From Leptobrachium leishanense (lineage: Eukaryota; Chordata; Amphibia; Anura; Megophryidae): a stretch of 64,000 nucleotides of DNA. Position 1 is the first letter of the stretch. Each line of letters starts with the position of its first letter. The notes under the pieces were generated by a model. It was not told where the DNA came from and did not search any database. It saw only the letters and a program-made list of their open reading frames with translations. Where the stretch lies: NCBI GenBank assembly GCA_009667805.1, contig CM019070.1:53590451-53654450 (forward strand). The letters are read 5' to 3'. Position numbers and translations under genes: made by a program. This document shows positions 1 to 11,292 of this stretch, piece by piece.

Positions 1-740
1 ATATGTGGAGTTATTCAGGAATTAGTGACAGATATCAGTGTTACAATGTCACTAATCACTAGTTTTGAAAATAAACTCTTTGGAAATGGCAAAGTGCTAC
101 TTGCACTTATTGTTGCAATAAAATAAGGAAAAAAGCGAGGAATATGTAAACATTGGTATTGCTAAACTCAGTACTAAATTAGAAACTACTAAGGAATTAA
201 TTTTTTTTGACGGTTGTTGATACATAAGAAATTTTGGGGGTCAAAGTTCGAAAAAGTGGTGTTTTTTCAATTGTTTTGTCATATTTCACAATATTTTTTA
301 TAGTAAATTATATGAATGATGAAAAAAATGGTATCTTTATTAAGTCCATTTAATGACGAGAAAAAAGTGTAAAATATGTGTGGGTTACATAAACGAGTAA
401 GAGGAAAATTTGACGTAAACACTAAAGCGCAGAAACGTAAAACAAGCGGTCACTAAAGGACGGATTTTGTGTAAAACGCGCGGTCACTAGGGGTTAATCA
501 CTTCTGATCTACCAAAAAGAACCACGTTATCCTAAAATCCTGATAAATAAGGCAGAAGCACCTAAGCGCGTAGGGGCCCTTAAGTTGCCTCTGAGCAAGG
601 ACGCAGGGTAGATTTTTTCTAGAAGGTTTTTGCAGCGCGTGAGGAGATTGAGCGGGAGTGGTGTGGGAGGAGTCGTCAGGAGGGTACTTAAGGCGCGTGT
701 GGAGAGACTCTGTGTGCCTTTTTCTCCTGAGATAGAGCGG
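1..740 (+). repeat. First copy of a 740-750 bp segment ending in the 5' part of a Ngaro-like element
   Basis: This block is nearly the same as 1091-1840. It has the same order of landmarks: a TTATTCAGGAATTAGTGACA start, two GGTCACTA motifs, GGGGTTAA near 493, TTAAGTTGCCT near 581, and the leader of the Ngaro-like element up to the N gap. The two copies differ by many one-base insertions or deletions, mostly in homopolymers. Such errors are typical of unpolished long-read contig ends, so this may be a false assembly duplicate; a true tandem copy is the alternative. The GGTCACTAGGGGTTAA end resembles TTAA-type MITE termini seen elsewhere in the window. Confidence 0.75.
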
Positions 741-840
741 NNNNNNNNNNNNNNNNNNNNNNNNNNNNNNNNNNNNNNNNNNNNNNNNNNNNNNNNNNNN
801 NNNNNNNNNNNNNNNNNNNNNNNNNNNNNNNNNNNNNNNN
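741..840. other. Assembly gap of 100 N
   Basis: Exactly 100 undetermined bases, the usual placeholder for a gap of unknown size. It interrupts the leader of the first Ngaro-like copy. Confidence 0.99.
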
Positions 841-1090
841 TGACCCGACATACCTATACATGGGTGGTATCAATTTTACTCAGAAGATGTTGCTGAACAT
901 ATTTTGGGGTGCTCTTTGGCAGTAACCTTAAAGTTCACAGTACATGTATTCTTAAATTGCGTTCAAAAAAAAAATCACCAAAAAATTTTTTTTTCTCAAA
1001 CTTTGGCATAGATTTGTGGTAAAATGGTTTGCATGGAAAGACTCAAAATACCCCAAGTTTAATACCTTGATTTGTGTACTTTAAAAGATA
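841..1090. other. AT-rich sequence between gap and second copy
   Basis: AT-rich sequence with A and T homopolymer runs. It probably belongs to the same repeat as the flanking copies. I see no coding signal. Confidence 0.4.
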
Positions 1091-1840
1091 TGTATATGTG
1101 GAGGGTTATTCAGGAATTAGTGACAGATATCAGTGTTACAATGTCACTATCACTAGTTTTGAAAATAAACTCTTTGGAAATGGCAAAGTGCTACTTGCAC
1201 TTATTGTTGCATAAAATAAGGAAAAAAGCGAGGAATATGTAAACATTGGGTATTGCTAAACTCAGTACTAAATTTAGAAACTACTAAGGAATTAATTTTT
1301 TTGACGGTTGTTGATACATAAGAATTTTGGGGGTCAAAGTTCGAAAAAGTGGTGTTTTTTCAATTGTTTTGTCATATTTCACAATATTTTTTATAGTAAA
1401 TTATATGAAATGATGAAAAAAATGGTATCTTTATAAAGTCCATTTAATGACGAGAAAAACAGTGTACAATATGTGTGGGTTACATAAACGAGTAAGAGGA
1501 AAATTTGACGTAAACACTAACAGCGCAGAAACGTAAAAACAGCAGCGGTCACTAAAGGACGGATTTGTGTAAAACCGCCCGGTCACTAAGGGGTTAATCA
1601 CTTCTGATCTACCAAAAAGAACCACGTTATCCTAAAATCCTGATAAATAAGGCCAGAAGCACCTAAGCCGTAGGGGGCCCTTAAGTTGCCTCTGATACAA
1701 GGACGCAGGGAAGATTTTTCTAGAAGGTTTTGCAGCGCGTGAGGAGATTTAGCGGGAGTGGTGTGGGAGGAGTCGTCAGGAGGGTACTTAAGGCGCGTGT
1801 GGAGAGACTCTGTGTGCCTTTTTCTCCTGAGGTAGAGCGG
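1091..1840 (+). repeat. Second copy of the 740-750 bp segment, flank plus Ngaro-like leader
   Basis: Near-identical partner of 1-740, with many small indels relative to it. It contains two GGTCACTA motifs and GGGGTTAA (about 1591-1598), then TTAAGTTGCCT at 1681, which I take as the left edge of the Ngaro-like element. It continues without a gap into the gag region. Confidence 0.75.
1681..1710 (+). repeat. Left member of a short inverted repeat at the Ngaro-like element ends
   Basis: It begins TTAAGTTGCCT and ends GACGCAGGG. The reverse complement of 6711-6746 begins TTAAGTCGCCT and ends GACGCAGGG, with a looser middle. No match extends outward past TTAA on either side, which is why I used these as provisional edges. 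Confidence 0.5.
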
Positions 1841-1902
1841 TGAAAATCTGTGCTGCGTCAGTGAAGCGTTGTTTTTTTTGGCTTTTGCCTTAAAGTATTG
1901 TT

Positions 1903-3710
1903 TTGGGAATGGCAGAAGGTGGTGAGCTGGAGTCGCTACTGGAGGAAGTGCGGGAGGCGGCTCAGCATCGTGGTGTGGAGTGGGCCAGAAGAAGCCTGTT
2001 GGAGGTGTTGGCGGCGAAAGGGGGTTCTCGGCCTGCCTGGATTTCGAGGCCTCTGGTGCGGTTTAATCTGGGAGGCGAATCCAGTGATGTATCGACGGCC
2101 GAGAGATTGAGATTGGAGGCTGTGAGAAGTCGTGGTCGGTTGGTTCAACGGATGTTGGCTGGGGGTGACGCAGTTGGAAATGTGGTTGGCGTGAGCGCTT
2201 CCAACGTGTGGAAGGTAGGAGCTTGAGGCTGGCATCGGGGGCTAAGGATCCTTCCGGTCGGAGGGGTGGTGTGGTGAGCTCTACCAGGAGAGAAGGAGTG
2301 CGGAGTTCGAGGAGTTCCTCGGGGAGAAGGAGAGGTCGGTGGTCCGCCAGGGGTCCCAGTGGAGGAGCAAGGGCTGTCTCAGGGACTAATGTTTTGACGG
2401 TAAGACAGTTGGTGAATAGGGATGTGGACGGTGGTGTGGCACAGGGTGTTGGTGTGCGGGATAAGGGCACTCAAGGTCTCGAAGTAAATTGGTGTTCAGT
2501 TGGTGGAGATGATGAGGCTTCGGATGTTGGTGTGAGGGAGCGAGTTGATGATTTTGGTACTTCGGGTTCTGGGACTCATCGCACTATTAATTTTTCGTCC
2601 ACAGTTCCAATGGTTCGGGAGAGGAGTCCACAGCCGGTGGGTGGTTTCCAGGCTGCTGGAGTTGGTGGAGGTGGTGCAGGAGGTTTGGAGTCGGTGGCGC
2701 TGCAGGTTCCAGGAAGTTCGGATGGACTTCGTGTGGCGACAGGTAACGGAAATGGTGGTGATGTGGGTTCTTTCATGTCTTTTTTACAGGGGCCTTTGAG
2801 GCTTGGTCGGTTTCACCAAGGGGTGTGAACCAGGGTGTGGATTTGGCTCAGGCATGGAAGGGTGTAGGTGGGCCAGTTGTGAGAGCTGGTGGAGCTCTTG
2901 GTGGGGAAGTTATGGCTTCAAATGGGCCGAGTGGCGATGTGGGTTCACTCGGTGAGTCCGCAGGAGTGGCGGATGTGGCAAGGAGGAATGCTTATGTGTC
3001 ATTTTCTGGGCCTTTGGGGTTTCATTTGAAGCAGGAGGTTAAAGTTGGCATATGGCGTGGGGGAGTTTGTGGAACTTTTATCCTTGCTTCCATTGGATGA
3101 GGTGGCTGGGGTAAAAGATGATTCATCTACGGACGGTTTAAAGGAAGAGGAGGAAAGGAAGAAGAGGTTTCGGAGGATTCCTAAGTCATTTGGGAATTGG
3201 CTCCCGGCTTTCTGTATTTTGGCAAGTGTGGTTGGGGAAAAGAGCCCACAGCACTGTTCGGGTCTTTTTTGTTATGTGGATGGGATTTGGGAGGCTTATC
3301 GAACGTATGGTGGTTAGGCGTGGTGGAAATACGATGAGCAGTTTAGGTAACGTTTGGCGGCTCACCCAGGCATGGGGTGGGATCAATTGCACATTACGCT
3401 ATGGTTGCGTTTGATGGGGGCACAAAAGGCGTTGCCCTTTCCAGGGGGAGCCGGTGGGGGAGGAGTCAGTTCCCCACCGGCAGGTGTTAAAAAGGGATCG
3501 TGCTGGCAGTTTACTGAGGGTCAGTGCAAGTTTGGTGCGGGGTGCAGGTACAAGCACAAATGTTCAAATTGTGGAGGATTACATTCATTGTCCAGATGTT
3601 TTAAGAGGGCAAGACAAGGAGGTCTGCCTTTTGGAGGGTCTGGAGAGGGGAGCTTCCCCGTTGAAACTCGACACGATGTTACCGTGGCTAAGGCTTTACG
3701 GAAGACATAG
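1903..3710 (+). pseudogene. Ngaro-like gag, broken into at least five frames
   Basis: The gag-like protein would form the retrotransposon particle and bind RNA. Fragments in different frames run from 1903-2226 (start MGMAEGGELESLL), through 2208-2828 (Ser/Arg/Gly-rich), 2825-3100 and 3045-3317 (a hydrophobic block FVELLSLLPLDE, then FGNWLPAFCILASVVGEK), to 3354-3710. The last fragment has a CCCH zinc finger, C-x8-C-x5-C-x3-H (CWQFTEGQCKFGAGCRYKH), followed by a second Cys/His cluster. This finger type, rather than the CCHC knuckle, is typical of DIRS/Ngaro gag. At least four frameshifts separate the fragments. They may be decay or uncorrected sequencing indels, since the neighbouring duplicates also differ by small indels. 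gag overlaps the start of the RT frame near 3640-3710. Confidence 0.75.
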
Positions 3711-5248
3711 AGATGCAGAGTTTTTACGTGACGGTTTTGGTGTTGGTTTTCGGATTCCTTTTGTGGTAAGGCCAGGGGGTGGTAAGTTAAGAAATTTGAA
3801 GTCGGCTAGAATGTATCCGGAGGTAGTGCAGGAGAAGGTGTTTAAGGAGATTGGGGCTGGTAGGATGGCATGTCCCTTCTCGTCTCCTCCGGTGCGGGAT
3901 TTGAGGATATCCCCTTTAGGGGTTGTGCCGAAGCGGAAGGCAGGAGAGCTTCGTTTGATTCATCATTTATCCTTTCCACGGGGGGAATCGGTGAATGATG
4001 ATATTGGTGAGGAGTTGGCCTCGGTGTCATACGTGTCATTTGATTCTGCAGTTAGTTTGGTTCGTGATGCAGGACCGGGGGCTTTAATGGGTAAGGTGGA
4101 TATTAAGTCGGCTTTTCGGCTATTACCTATTCATCCTTCGTGTCATCATCTTCTGGGATTTTGGTTTGAAGGCAAATTTTATGTGAATTTATGTTTGCCT
4201 ATGGGTTGTTCCATTTCCTGTTCCTTTTTCGAATGTTTCAGTACATTTTTGGAATGGGTGGGCCGTGAAGTGGCAGGTCGAACAATCTGACTCATTATCT
4301 GGATGATTTTTTTGTGTGTGGGAAGGGACAGGAGAGTGTCTGCACATTCTTCTGTCTTTTCAGTGGGTGACACACCGATTTGGTGTTCCTTTGGCTTCTG
4401 ATAAAATGGAAGATCCAGTGTCGGTTATCACTTTCTTGGGAATTGAGATTGATTCAGTAAAGGGTGAGTGTCGTTTACCTGTTAAAAAAGTGGTGGAAGC
4501 TTTGAGGCAAGTAGAAGGGGCCCTGTCGGTTAAAAAATTACAGTTAAGAGAGCTGCAATCGCTGATTGGTCGTTTGAATTTTGCGTGCAGGGTCATTCCA
4601 GTTGGAAGAGTCTTTTTACGTGGATTGGCTTTGGCGACACGGGGTATTTGGGAAGGTCATCACTTTCTTAGAATATCTGATGCCATGAAGGAAGATTTGG
4701 AAGTGTGGAAATCCTTTTTGGTGGTGTTTAATGGGGTGGCCTTATTCCCTTCGAAAGAGGTTTTGGCGAAGGAGCTGGAATTTTTCACGGATGCCTCGGG
4801 AGGTGTTGGTTTTGGGGTATATTTTGGGGGACATTAGTGTGCTTCTCATTGGCCTGATAGTTGGTTGGCATCTTCCTTGGTGTGAAATTTGGCTTTTTTG
4901 GAGTTGTTTCCATTAGTGGTGGCCTTGGAGCTGTGGGGAGGTGCTTTGGAGGGGAGAAGGATTCTGTTCCGTTCTGACAACATGGCGTTGGTGTCGGCGG
5001 TTGATTCTTTGTCAGCTTCATCATTGCCAGTCATCAGATTGCTGAAAAGATTTGCGTTGTTGTGTCTTAAGTTTAATGTTTTATGCAGGGCAAGGCATGT
5101 TTCGGGTCGCCTTAACTCAGTGGCGGATGCTTTGTCTCGTTTTCAGTGGGACAGGTTTCGTTCCCTGGCTCCGTTGGCAGAGGAGGTGGGCACCCCTTGT
5201 CCGGAGGGCCTTTGGCAGCTAGGCTCGGAATTTTTGGAAGATGGGTGA
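3454..5248 (+). pseudogene. Ngaro-like reverse transcriptase and RNase H, frameshifted
   Basis: Reverse transcriptase copies the element RNA and RNase H degrades the RNA strand of the hybrid. The RT fingers and palm lie in one frame to 4290: LRISPLGVVPK, then KVDIKSAFRLLPIHP with the first catalytic Asp, then LPMGCSISCSFFE. The YLDD box is at 4296-4307 in a second frame. The thumb and connection resume at about 4316-4837 in a third frame (FLGIEIDS, LQSLIGRLNFACR). RNase H follows: the TDAS catalytic Asp is just before an in-frame TAG at 4835, a TGA follows near 4879, and the domain continues at 4889-5248 with RSDN and VADALSR. Two frameshifts bracket the YLDD box and two stops split RNase H. 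The RT is closest in wording to Ngaro by recall. Confidence 0.82.
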
Positions 5249-6133
5249 GAGGTTCTTTGTCTGAGTCATCTTGGAAGGCCTACTCGCGAGTATGGAGGGA
5301 TTGGGACGCTTTGGCTGAGCGGTTCAGGTACGTGTCAGTGGGTGGTTTGGATGAGGAAAGTCTGCTCAGAGCATACTTCATTCGGTTATTTGAGTCCAGG
5401 GCATCTCCTGGAGTGGTTCGGCAGTCTTTAGCCGCCTTGGCTTTCCTTTTTTCAGGTATTCGGGAAAAGAGATGTCACCAAGGATTTTGTGATCAGATGT
5501 GCAGTTCGGGGTTATGTGAAGGGGAGATGCAGGGTGGACGCTCGGCGTCCAGTTTCAAGACAATTATTGGAGGGTCTATGGGATTTTGTGGGGAGCTTTT
5601 GTTCTTCACCTTATGAGGTTCTGCTTATGAGGGCGGCCTTTTGTTTAGGGTTTTTTGGGGCATTTCGAGTGGGTGAGCTGGTGTGTAATTCTAGGAGAGG
5701 AGGTGGTGGTTTGGGAGCTGATGCGGTTTGGTTGGGAGTTAATGATCTGGTTATTTGGGTTGCTTATTCCAAGACGGATCAGTTAGGTAGGGGGAGTAGA
5801 TTTGGTTTATTCAGTGTGGATAACTGTGTGGTTTGTCCAGTGGAGAACGTTAAAAAGTTTTTAGAGGTACGAGTGGAGTCTAGTGTGGCCTTTTTATGTC
5901 ACGCGGATGGGTCAGCTTTATCTAGGTATCAGTTTATTTCTATTTTTAAGAAGGGTTTGTTGAGTTTAGGGAGAAATCCGAAGGAATTTGGTTCTCACTC
6001 CTTTCGTATTGGGGCAGCAACGGAAGCTTCAAGGTTGGGTTTGTCGGCAACGGAAATTCAAGAATTGGGAGGATGGAACTCAAGGGCCTTTAAGTCTTAC
6101 GTTCATCCTGGTTTGGTGTCATGGATTTTGTAA
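5146..6133 (+). pseudogene. Ngaro-like tyrosine recombinase, one frameshift
   Basis: The recombinase integrates the circular DNA intermediate, replacing the DDE integrase of other LTR elements, and so makes no target duplication. The N-terminal core-binding part is read in one frame (about 5230-5480, SSWKAYSRVWRDWDAL). The catalytic part continues in another frame from about 5480 to the stop at 6133. The residues expected of the family are present: Arg of GAFRVGEL (codon 5666-5668), the H-x-x-R box HSFR (5996-6007), the GGWNS position, and the nucleophile Tyr of SYVHP (6098-6100). The catalytic half is therefore intact, with one frameshift near 5480. It follows RNase H directly and overlaps its end by about 100 bases. 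Confidence 0.85.
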
Positions 6134-6746
6134 ACATTTGTTAAAGCTGGGAGGTAATGTGGAAAACAGTTTGCTGTATGTTATGTTATGTTTTTTCAAT
6201 TTAAAAAAAAAGAGAATAAAGAGAGAAATTTTGAAATATGAAAAATATCAAACTTATACATGAAATATGAATTATACCTTTTATACGGAATATATATATA
6301 TTTATTCTATTTTATCTTTGTTGGTTGTTTGTGGTTGAGTGTGGGGGTTTTATTTAATTCCAGGTTGGGTTGTTTTTTTTTTTTTCGTTAGTACAGTATT
6401 TTTGTTGGGCTCCTCTGTCATGGCGGGGGCTTGTAGGCAGTGCTGGCTAGGGGTTCCTTTTTAGTTAGAATTACTTTGGTCAGATGGTTGGGAGTTGGGA
6501 AGTTTTTTGGTAGTTGGTTGGTTTGGAGGTGTGTGGTGGTTGAGGGGAGTCCTCTTTCAGCACTGGGTTATTGTTTTAATTTTGTTATGGGAATGGTTAT
6601 GTCATTATGGTTAGTTATTGTGTGGAGTTTTTAGCTGTGGCCTATTTATAATAAATATATATATTATTCCACAGTTATGTGTTTGCGTATTTTTTGTGTA
6701 TTTTTTGTCTCCCTGCGTCCGACCCGGTCATCAGTAGGCGACTTAA
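6134..6746 (+). repeat. 3' non-coding part of the Ngaro-like element
   Basis: Downstream of the recombinase stop lies a T/G-rich non-coding stretch with AT microsatellite (near 6288-6302 and 6650-6665). It ends in CCCTGCGTCC to GACTTAA at 6711-6746, the right member of the provisional terminal repeat. I looked for split direct repeats (B1-A2-B2) and found none. Confidence 0.5.
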
Positions 6747-8386
6747 ATTGATAGGGAGCAGACTCAGGATCACTGGAATATTATTTTATGTTTGAAACTT
6801 AGAAAGTATACTGTCCATAAAATCTTTGCCAATTAGGCCAATAAATTATCAAGGAATTATTGTGGAAACCTTCCATATGACCTAGTATGTTATATCAGCC
6901 AGACACATTGTTCATGTGTTCATCTGTGGCACAGATGATTGGGCTGCCAAAGCCTATAATCCAGTATGATACTATTAAAGTGAATTCACAGAACATTATA
7001 ACTTTGCCTTGCCATGTGGTTATCAAATGTGAACGCTACATCAAAACAAAAATTATTCTTCTGAAAGGCAGTTAGAGAGTAACAACCTCATTAACTCTAT
7101 GTCTGGTAATGGACTCTCACTTTGTGATCCCCATTCATGACAATTCATGAAACACATCATATCTCAGGAAACGTTAAGCGTTTCTTCTCCCAGGAAAAAC
7201 CTAAGAAATTGAAATTGAAGAAACGACGCAAAGGCCCAGAACGTGCTGAAATGCAAGTAACATAACCACAGATGAAGAAGATATAGGATATTGGGAGATG
7301 TCCATCAGCCAGAATCTAAAGTAATAGAGCTTCCCTCCCCGTCAGAGGTTTCAGCACTCTCCAGAGTGCCCATGATGTGAATAATTTCATCCCTGGATCC
7401 GAGCAAAAAGCCATTGGCGAGCCACCGATAATGGCCTTTGTCGTTCTCACATTTGTCATAATGGCCTTGAATGTACAACTGGCCTTTAAGGTTCCTGACG
7501 TGTAAGTTATTAAACATGAAGATGGAGGAATTCTCAAAAGGGAGCAAGGTCTTTTTTCAAGTCACAGCTATAAATTGTGCCTTGGCTGAAATGTCCTCCG
7601 AAACCTCAAGAACATCTCAGGATGGATCCAGCTGTCATTGATTTACGAATCGGCTGAGGGAAACGCACTAAAGCAATGCCGAGTGCAGAGACCCATTGAG
7701 CTGAAGAATGGTCAAACATCTAGTACAACAGTAGTAAAAATTTAAGACAGAAGTAAAAACACAGCCACTCTCTACTAGAAGCCAGTGGAGTTTCTTCAAC
7801 ATTAAAGCTTTGTTGATCAAAATGGTATAACATTTAAAGTACCATTTAATGTATACCAACTGCACTGTGACTGTGATTTTATGCCATCAAGAGGTGGATA
7901 TGTCATTGGTCTTAAAGATCAATGCAATATATCACATCCCGTGATGAGATATTGAACCCAGTATTTACCCGATTCCAGTGCTGCCATGTTTCCACCTCTG
8001 TGGGCGTTGTTTGCTGTCGGTCATCTCAGCCCTCAAAATTTCCTCTCGCCTGCTCGCATTTTGCGAGAGGAAATTAACTGCTGGCGAGTGGAGATGCCCC
8101 CGGAGGCAGCACAATAAATTACATCGTGCTGCCTGCGCTGTGTATTCCAGCGGCAGCGTTTTTATTTATTTTTTTTCCTGCCGTCAACGTGCTCAGGGTC
8201 AGCCAGACTTTGCCTGAGTCATTTCCGGCACGCTGACTGGCCGCTCAGCAGCCTCTTATTTTCTCTGCCAGCTACAGAATGTCCCTGTAAGGAAAACAAT
8301 TGGGGGGGGGGTTGCAAATTCTCTCTCCCGCAGCCCCTTTACCAGACTTTACTGTCTCTCTGGGTTTTCTTCCTCCAAGCTGCAGG
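6747..8386. other. No recognised feature
   Basis: Moderately AT-rich sequence without a supported gene. One small hairpin lies at 8036-8075 (AATTTCCTCTCGC against GCGAGAGGAAATT). Confidence 0.5.
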
Positions 8387-8509
8387 ATGAGGGGGCGGGG
8401 ATTATCCACTCTGTGATTCATGCTGCTTCCTGCTTCACCTCATCTTCCAGGCACAGCGTGAAGGAGGATCCAGGGTGCCTCAGAGTGTGGATAATCCCCG
8501 CCCCCTCAT
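8387..8509. repeat. 27/29-bp inverted repeat with about 67-bp loop
   Basis: The left arm at 8387-8413 (ATGAGGGGGCGGGGATTATC start) is matched in inverse by 8481-8509. The only difference is a two-base TG insertion in the right arm. It lies immediately before the purine minisatellite. It may be a small fold-back element or the termini of one. Confidence 0.7.
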
Positions 8510-8527
8510 TCTACTATTCGCGAGGTA

Positions 8528-9446
8528 AGGGGGGGATGAAATAAACGGCAGGGGGGGGGGTGAAATGGAGAGAGCTGAATTGGGGGGGAGAGAGAGCTGA
8601 ATTGGGGGGAGAGAGCTGAATGGGGGGGAGAGAGAGAGCTGAATTGGGGGGGAGAGAGAGAGATGAATTGGGGGGGAGAGCTGAATGGGGGGAGAGAGAG
8701 AGCTGAATTGGGGGGGAGAGAGAGAGCTGAATGGGGGGGAGAGAGAGAGCTGAATTGGGGGGAGAGAGAGCTGAATGGGGGGGAGAGCTGAATTGGGGGG
8801 AGAGAGAGCTGAATGGGGGGGAGAGAGAGAGCTGAATTGGGGGGGAGAGAGAGCTGAATGGGGGGGAGAGTGATGAATTGGGGGGGAGAGAGTTGAATTG
8901 GAGAGAGAGATGAATTGGAGAGAGAGATGAATTGGGGAGAAATGAAATAAAATAAATGGGGAGAGAAATAAATGGGAGAGAAATGAATTGGAGAGAGAAA
9001 TGAAATAAATGGGGAGAGAGATAAATGGGGAGAGAGGAATTGGAGAGAGAAATGAAATAAATGGGGAGAGAAATTAAATAAATGGAGAGATGATTTGGAG
9101 AGAGAAATGAAATAAATGGGGAGAGAAATAAAATAAATGGGGAGAGAAATGAAATAAATGGAGAGAAATTAAATAAATGGGGAGAGAAATGAAATAAATG
9201 GGGAGAGAGATGAATTGAAGAGAGAAATGAAATAAATGGGGAGAGAGATGAATTGGAGAGAGAAATGAAATAAATGGGGAGAGAGATGAATTGGAGAGAG
9301 AAATGAAATAAATGGGGAGAGAGATGAATTGGAGAGAGAAATGAAATAAATGGGGAGAGAGATGAATTGGGCAAAAGAAATGAATTAAAAGGAGGAAGAA
9401 ATTAAAGTGGGGGGAGAAATTAATTAAAGGGAGTCCTTGGCAGAAA
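8528..9446 (+). repeat. Purine-rich minisatellite, about 900 bp
   Basis: This is a strongly strand-asymmetric G/A-rich tract. The left half (8560-8900) repeats a unit like GAGAGAGAGCTGAATTGGGG about 14 times, with G runs of 4-9. The right half (8930-9370) repeats ATGAAATAAATGGGGAGAGA with GATGAATTGGA. Long reading frames on the minus strand here are by-products of the repeat. The G runs could form quadruplexes and the purine tract triplex DNA; this is inferred from composition. Confidence 0.85.
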
Positions 9447-10428
9447 AAAAAGGTTCCCCACCCCTGGTGTAAACTAAGGGAAAGTAAAAAGCTGCTGAGC
9501 TGCCAGTGCACCGGAAGTGACGCCAAAATCAGTGCTGCTACTACAACTCCCGTGAGGGGCCATAATTGGTGAAGTGGAGGCATAGGCTTTTGAGGGTATG
9601 CAAAATAAATCTATAAAGAAAAATTGGTGATACAGAAGGAGCAAAAAAAGAACGGGGATGGAAGTATCGCTCACAAATATTAATGGATCCATCTGTATAA
9701 GCATCCAAGGGGGAAACCTGACTTTGGGGTCTAACCTCTAGTGAGAACCTGGCCTATGAATAATGAGAGTATTAGGTTACACTTGATATATCGGATGCAT
9801 AAACCACAAAATAATTTGGTCCTAAAAACTGTTGGAGAGGAGTCTGTACCTCATGGATTATACTACTTATCTGGGGCTGATGCCTGGGTATTAATGTTAT
9901 TTATTTTTGTAACTTTATTCTGAATAAAACCTTTAACGGTGAAATTTCATAAGATAATTTAAGGAGTGTTTAGGGGTGAAGTTTAGCGCAGGGTATGTGG
10001 GGCAACTGGTGGCGAGTAACTTTTAAGGTCTGGCTAGTAGCTTGGTACTTGAAATTTTGAGCCCTGGGTCATCTCACAGCACTACACAATTTTCCCGCAG
10101 CTGTGATGTCGGCATGCTAGCTTGCTAGCAAGCATGCTGACGGTCCCTTGGCTGCGAGGAGTGAACTGTCCTGGGAGTGGGCTGTCCTGAAGGTGGCATG
10201 CCACAACAAAACCTTAATAGAGAATTACCAAATTTATGTGTAATTCCCTATTAGCATGTATATCTGGAGAACGTCTCTATGTAATGAACCCAATCTCCAG
10301 GGGCACAAGAGGTTCATTTGTTCTCTTTAAGGAATTTTATAAACTTTGTGAATAAAAATGATTATTTCATCACCAAAAATGTCTAATGCAAACTCGCAAA
10401 ATTTTGAAAGAGGGGTTGTGGCCTCCGA
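9447..10428. other. No gene; two short hairpins
   Basis: Non-coding. A near-perfect 34-bp palindrome is at 10108-10141 (GTCGGCATGCTAGC core). A hairpin with 14-bp arms (one mismatch) is at 10215-10228 and 10240-10253. GGTTCCCCACCCCTG at about 9452-9471 resembles a hAT end, but I could not find a partner. Confidence 0.5.
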
Positions 10429-10613
10429 GGGGGTGTCACGGTCCGAACCCCCAGACCCTCTGGCGCCCCCGTTTGTTTTTCCTTTTTTGCATGTTCTGCA
10501 TGTCCTATGCAGATTCCAGGACTTTGTTTTTTTTCCCATGCTCAGTTCTGGACTTTGATTAGAGTAGCATTCAGAACCTATCACCTGCATCTTATCCAGC
10601 CTGATCCACCCTG

Positions 10614-10620
10614 TATAAAA
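10614..10620 (+). promoter_or_regulatory. TATA box of solo LTR
   Basis: TATAAAA, 180 bases into the LTR and about 570 bases before its AATAAA signal. Confidence 0.5.
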
Positions 10621-11191
10621 GGAGGTCACTCCCTTTGATCTGGACTTCCTCATTGAAGTCTGGACTTTGTACCTAGCTGACCTGCTTTTGGAAACCCCTT
10701 GTGCTGGACTTATCTTCTGAATACTCTCTGGATTTGTTACCGGTTATACCCTCTGGACCACCCATCTGACTCTCGAGTACCCATCTGGAACCCTCCTGTG
10801 AACTTTTCCTACCTCTGCTATACCGGTAACCCCCAATCATTTGCTACGAGTTCCCCCTTATTGGATTTAATGTGTACGACCCCAGGCTATGGACTTTTGA
10901 TTATTCTGTTATCTGTATTCCTCGACTTCTGCTTGAAACCCCGAGCACGAGATTGCCTTATCCTATATCTGGATACCTTGCCCTGGACTTTATCATTTAT
11001 CTGTTCAGTTTATATTCTGTTTTCTGTTCAGTATCTGCCACCCTATTTAGTTGTACGTATTTTCAGTTTTCCACCTGTGTCTCCTAGTTTTCATCCTGTT
11101 TAAACCTTTTTTCTTTTCGTTCTGCTTATTGCCTCCCTTTTCTTTCTCAGCGAACCTATTCATTTATTTCTGCTGTTTTATGTTTATTTGT

Positions 11192-11197
11192 AATAAA
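11192..11197 (+). terminator. Polyadenylation signal of solo LTR
   Basis: AATAAA followed by a T-rich stretch, about 90 bases before the LTR end. Confidence 0.5.
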
Positions 11198-11292
11198 TAT
11201 CTTGTTTGACCCCACAACCTGCATAATTCATTACCGCTCACTGCAATCTGGGCACACACATGCAATCCATGCAGAGTCCACATGACAGGGGG

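Larger units (their letters stand above)
1681..6746 (+). mobile_element. Decayed Ngaro/DIRS-type tyrosine-recombinase retrotransposon
   Basis: The coding order is gag with a CCCH zinc finger, reverse transcriptase, RNase H and tyrosine recombinase. There is no DDE integrase or protease. This order and the RT wording (SPLGVVPK, MGCSISC) fit the Ngaro branch of YR retrotransposons better than classical DIRS1, by recall of the family. The proposed edges are a short imperfect inverted repeat: TTAAGTTGCCT to GACGCAGGG at 1681-1710, and its inverted partner at 6711-6746. Ngaro elements normally carry split direct repeats, and I could not find these, so the ends are provisional. Frameshifts and stops occur throughout, so the copy is dead, unless some indels are sequencing errors near the gap. 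Confidence 0.8.
10434..11287 (+). mobile_element. Solo LTR, Gypsy-like
   Basis: It starts TGTCACGG and ends CATGACA, with TG...CA ends as in LTRs. It is flanked by GGGGG at 10429-10433 and 11288-11292, a possible 5-bp target duplication, though a G run is weak evidence. A TATAAAA box at 10614-10620 and an AATAAA signal at 11192-11197 are in the right order for a plus-strand LTR promoter and polyadenylation site. The start TGTCACGG is shared with the LTR of the Gmr1-like element at 47090-54100 (minus strand). No internal region is attached, so it is best read as a solo LTR left by recombination. A long reading frame inside (10699-11103) has no recognisable domain. Confidence 0.65.

Noticed and set aside
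8514..9374. 286-codon minus-strand frame
   Set aside because: Pure translation of the purine minisatellite; repeats of SLSPPI type with no domain.
10699..11103. 134-codon frame in the solo LTR
   Set aside because: No domain; lies between LTR TATA and polyadenylation signals.
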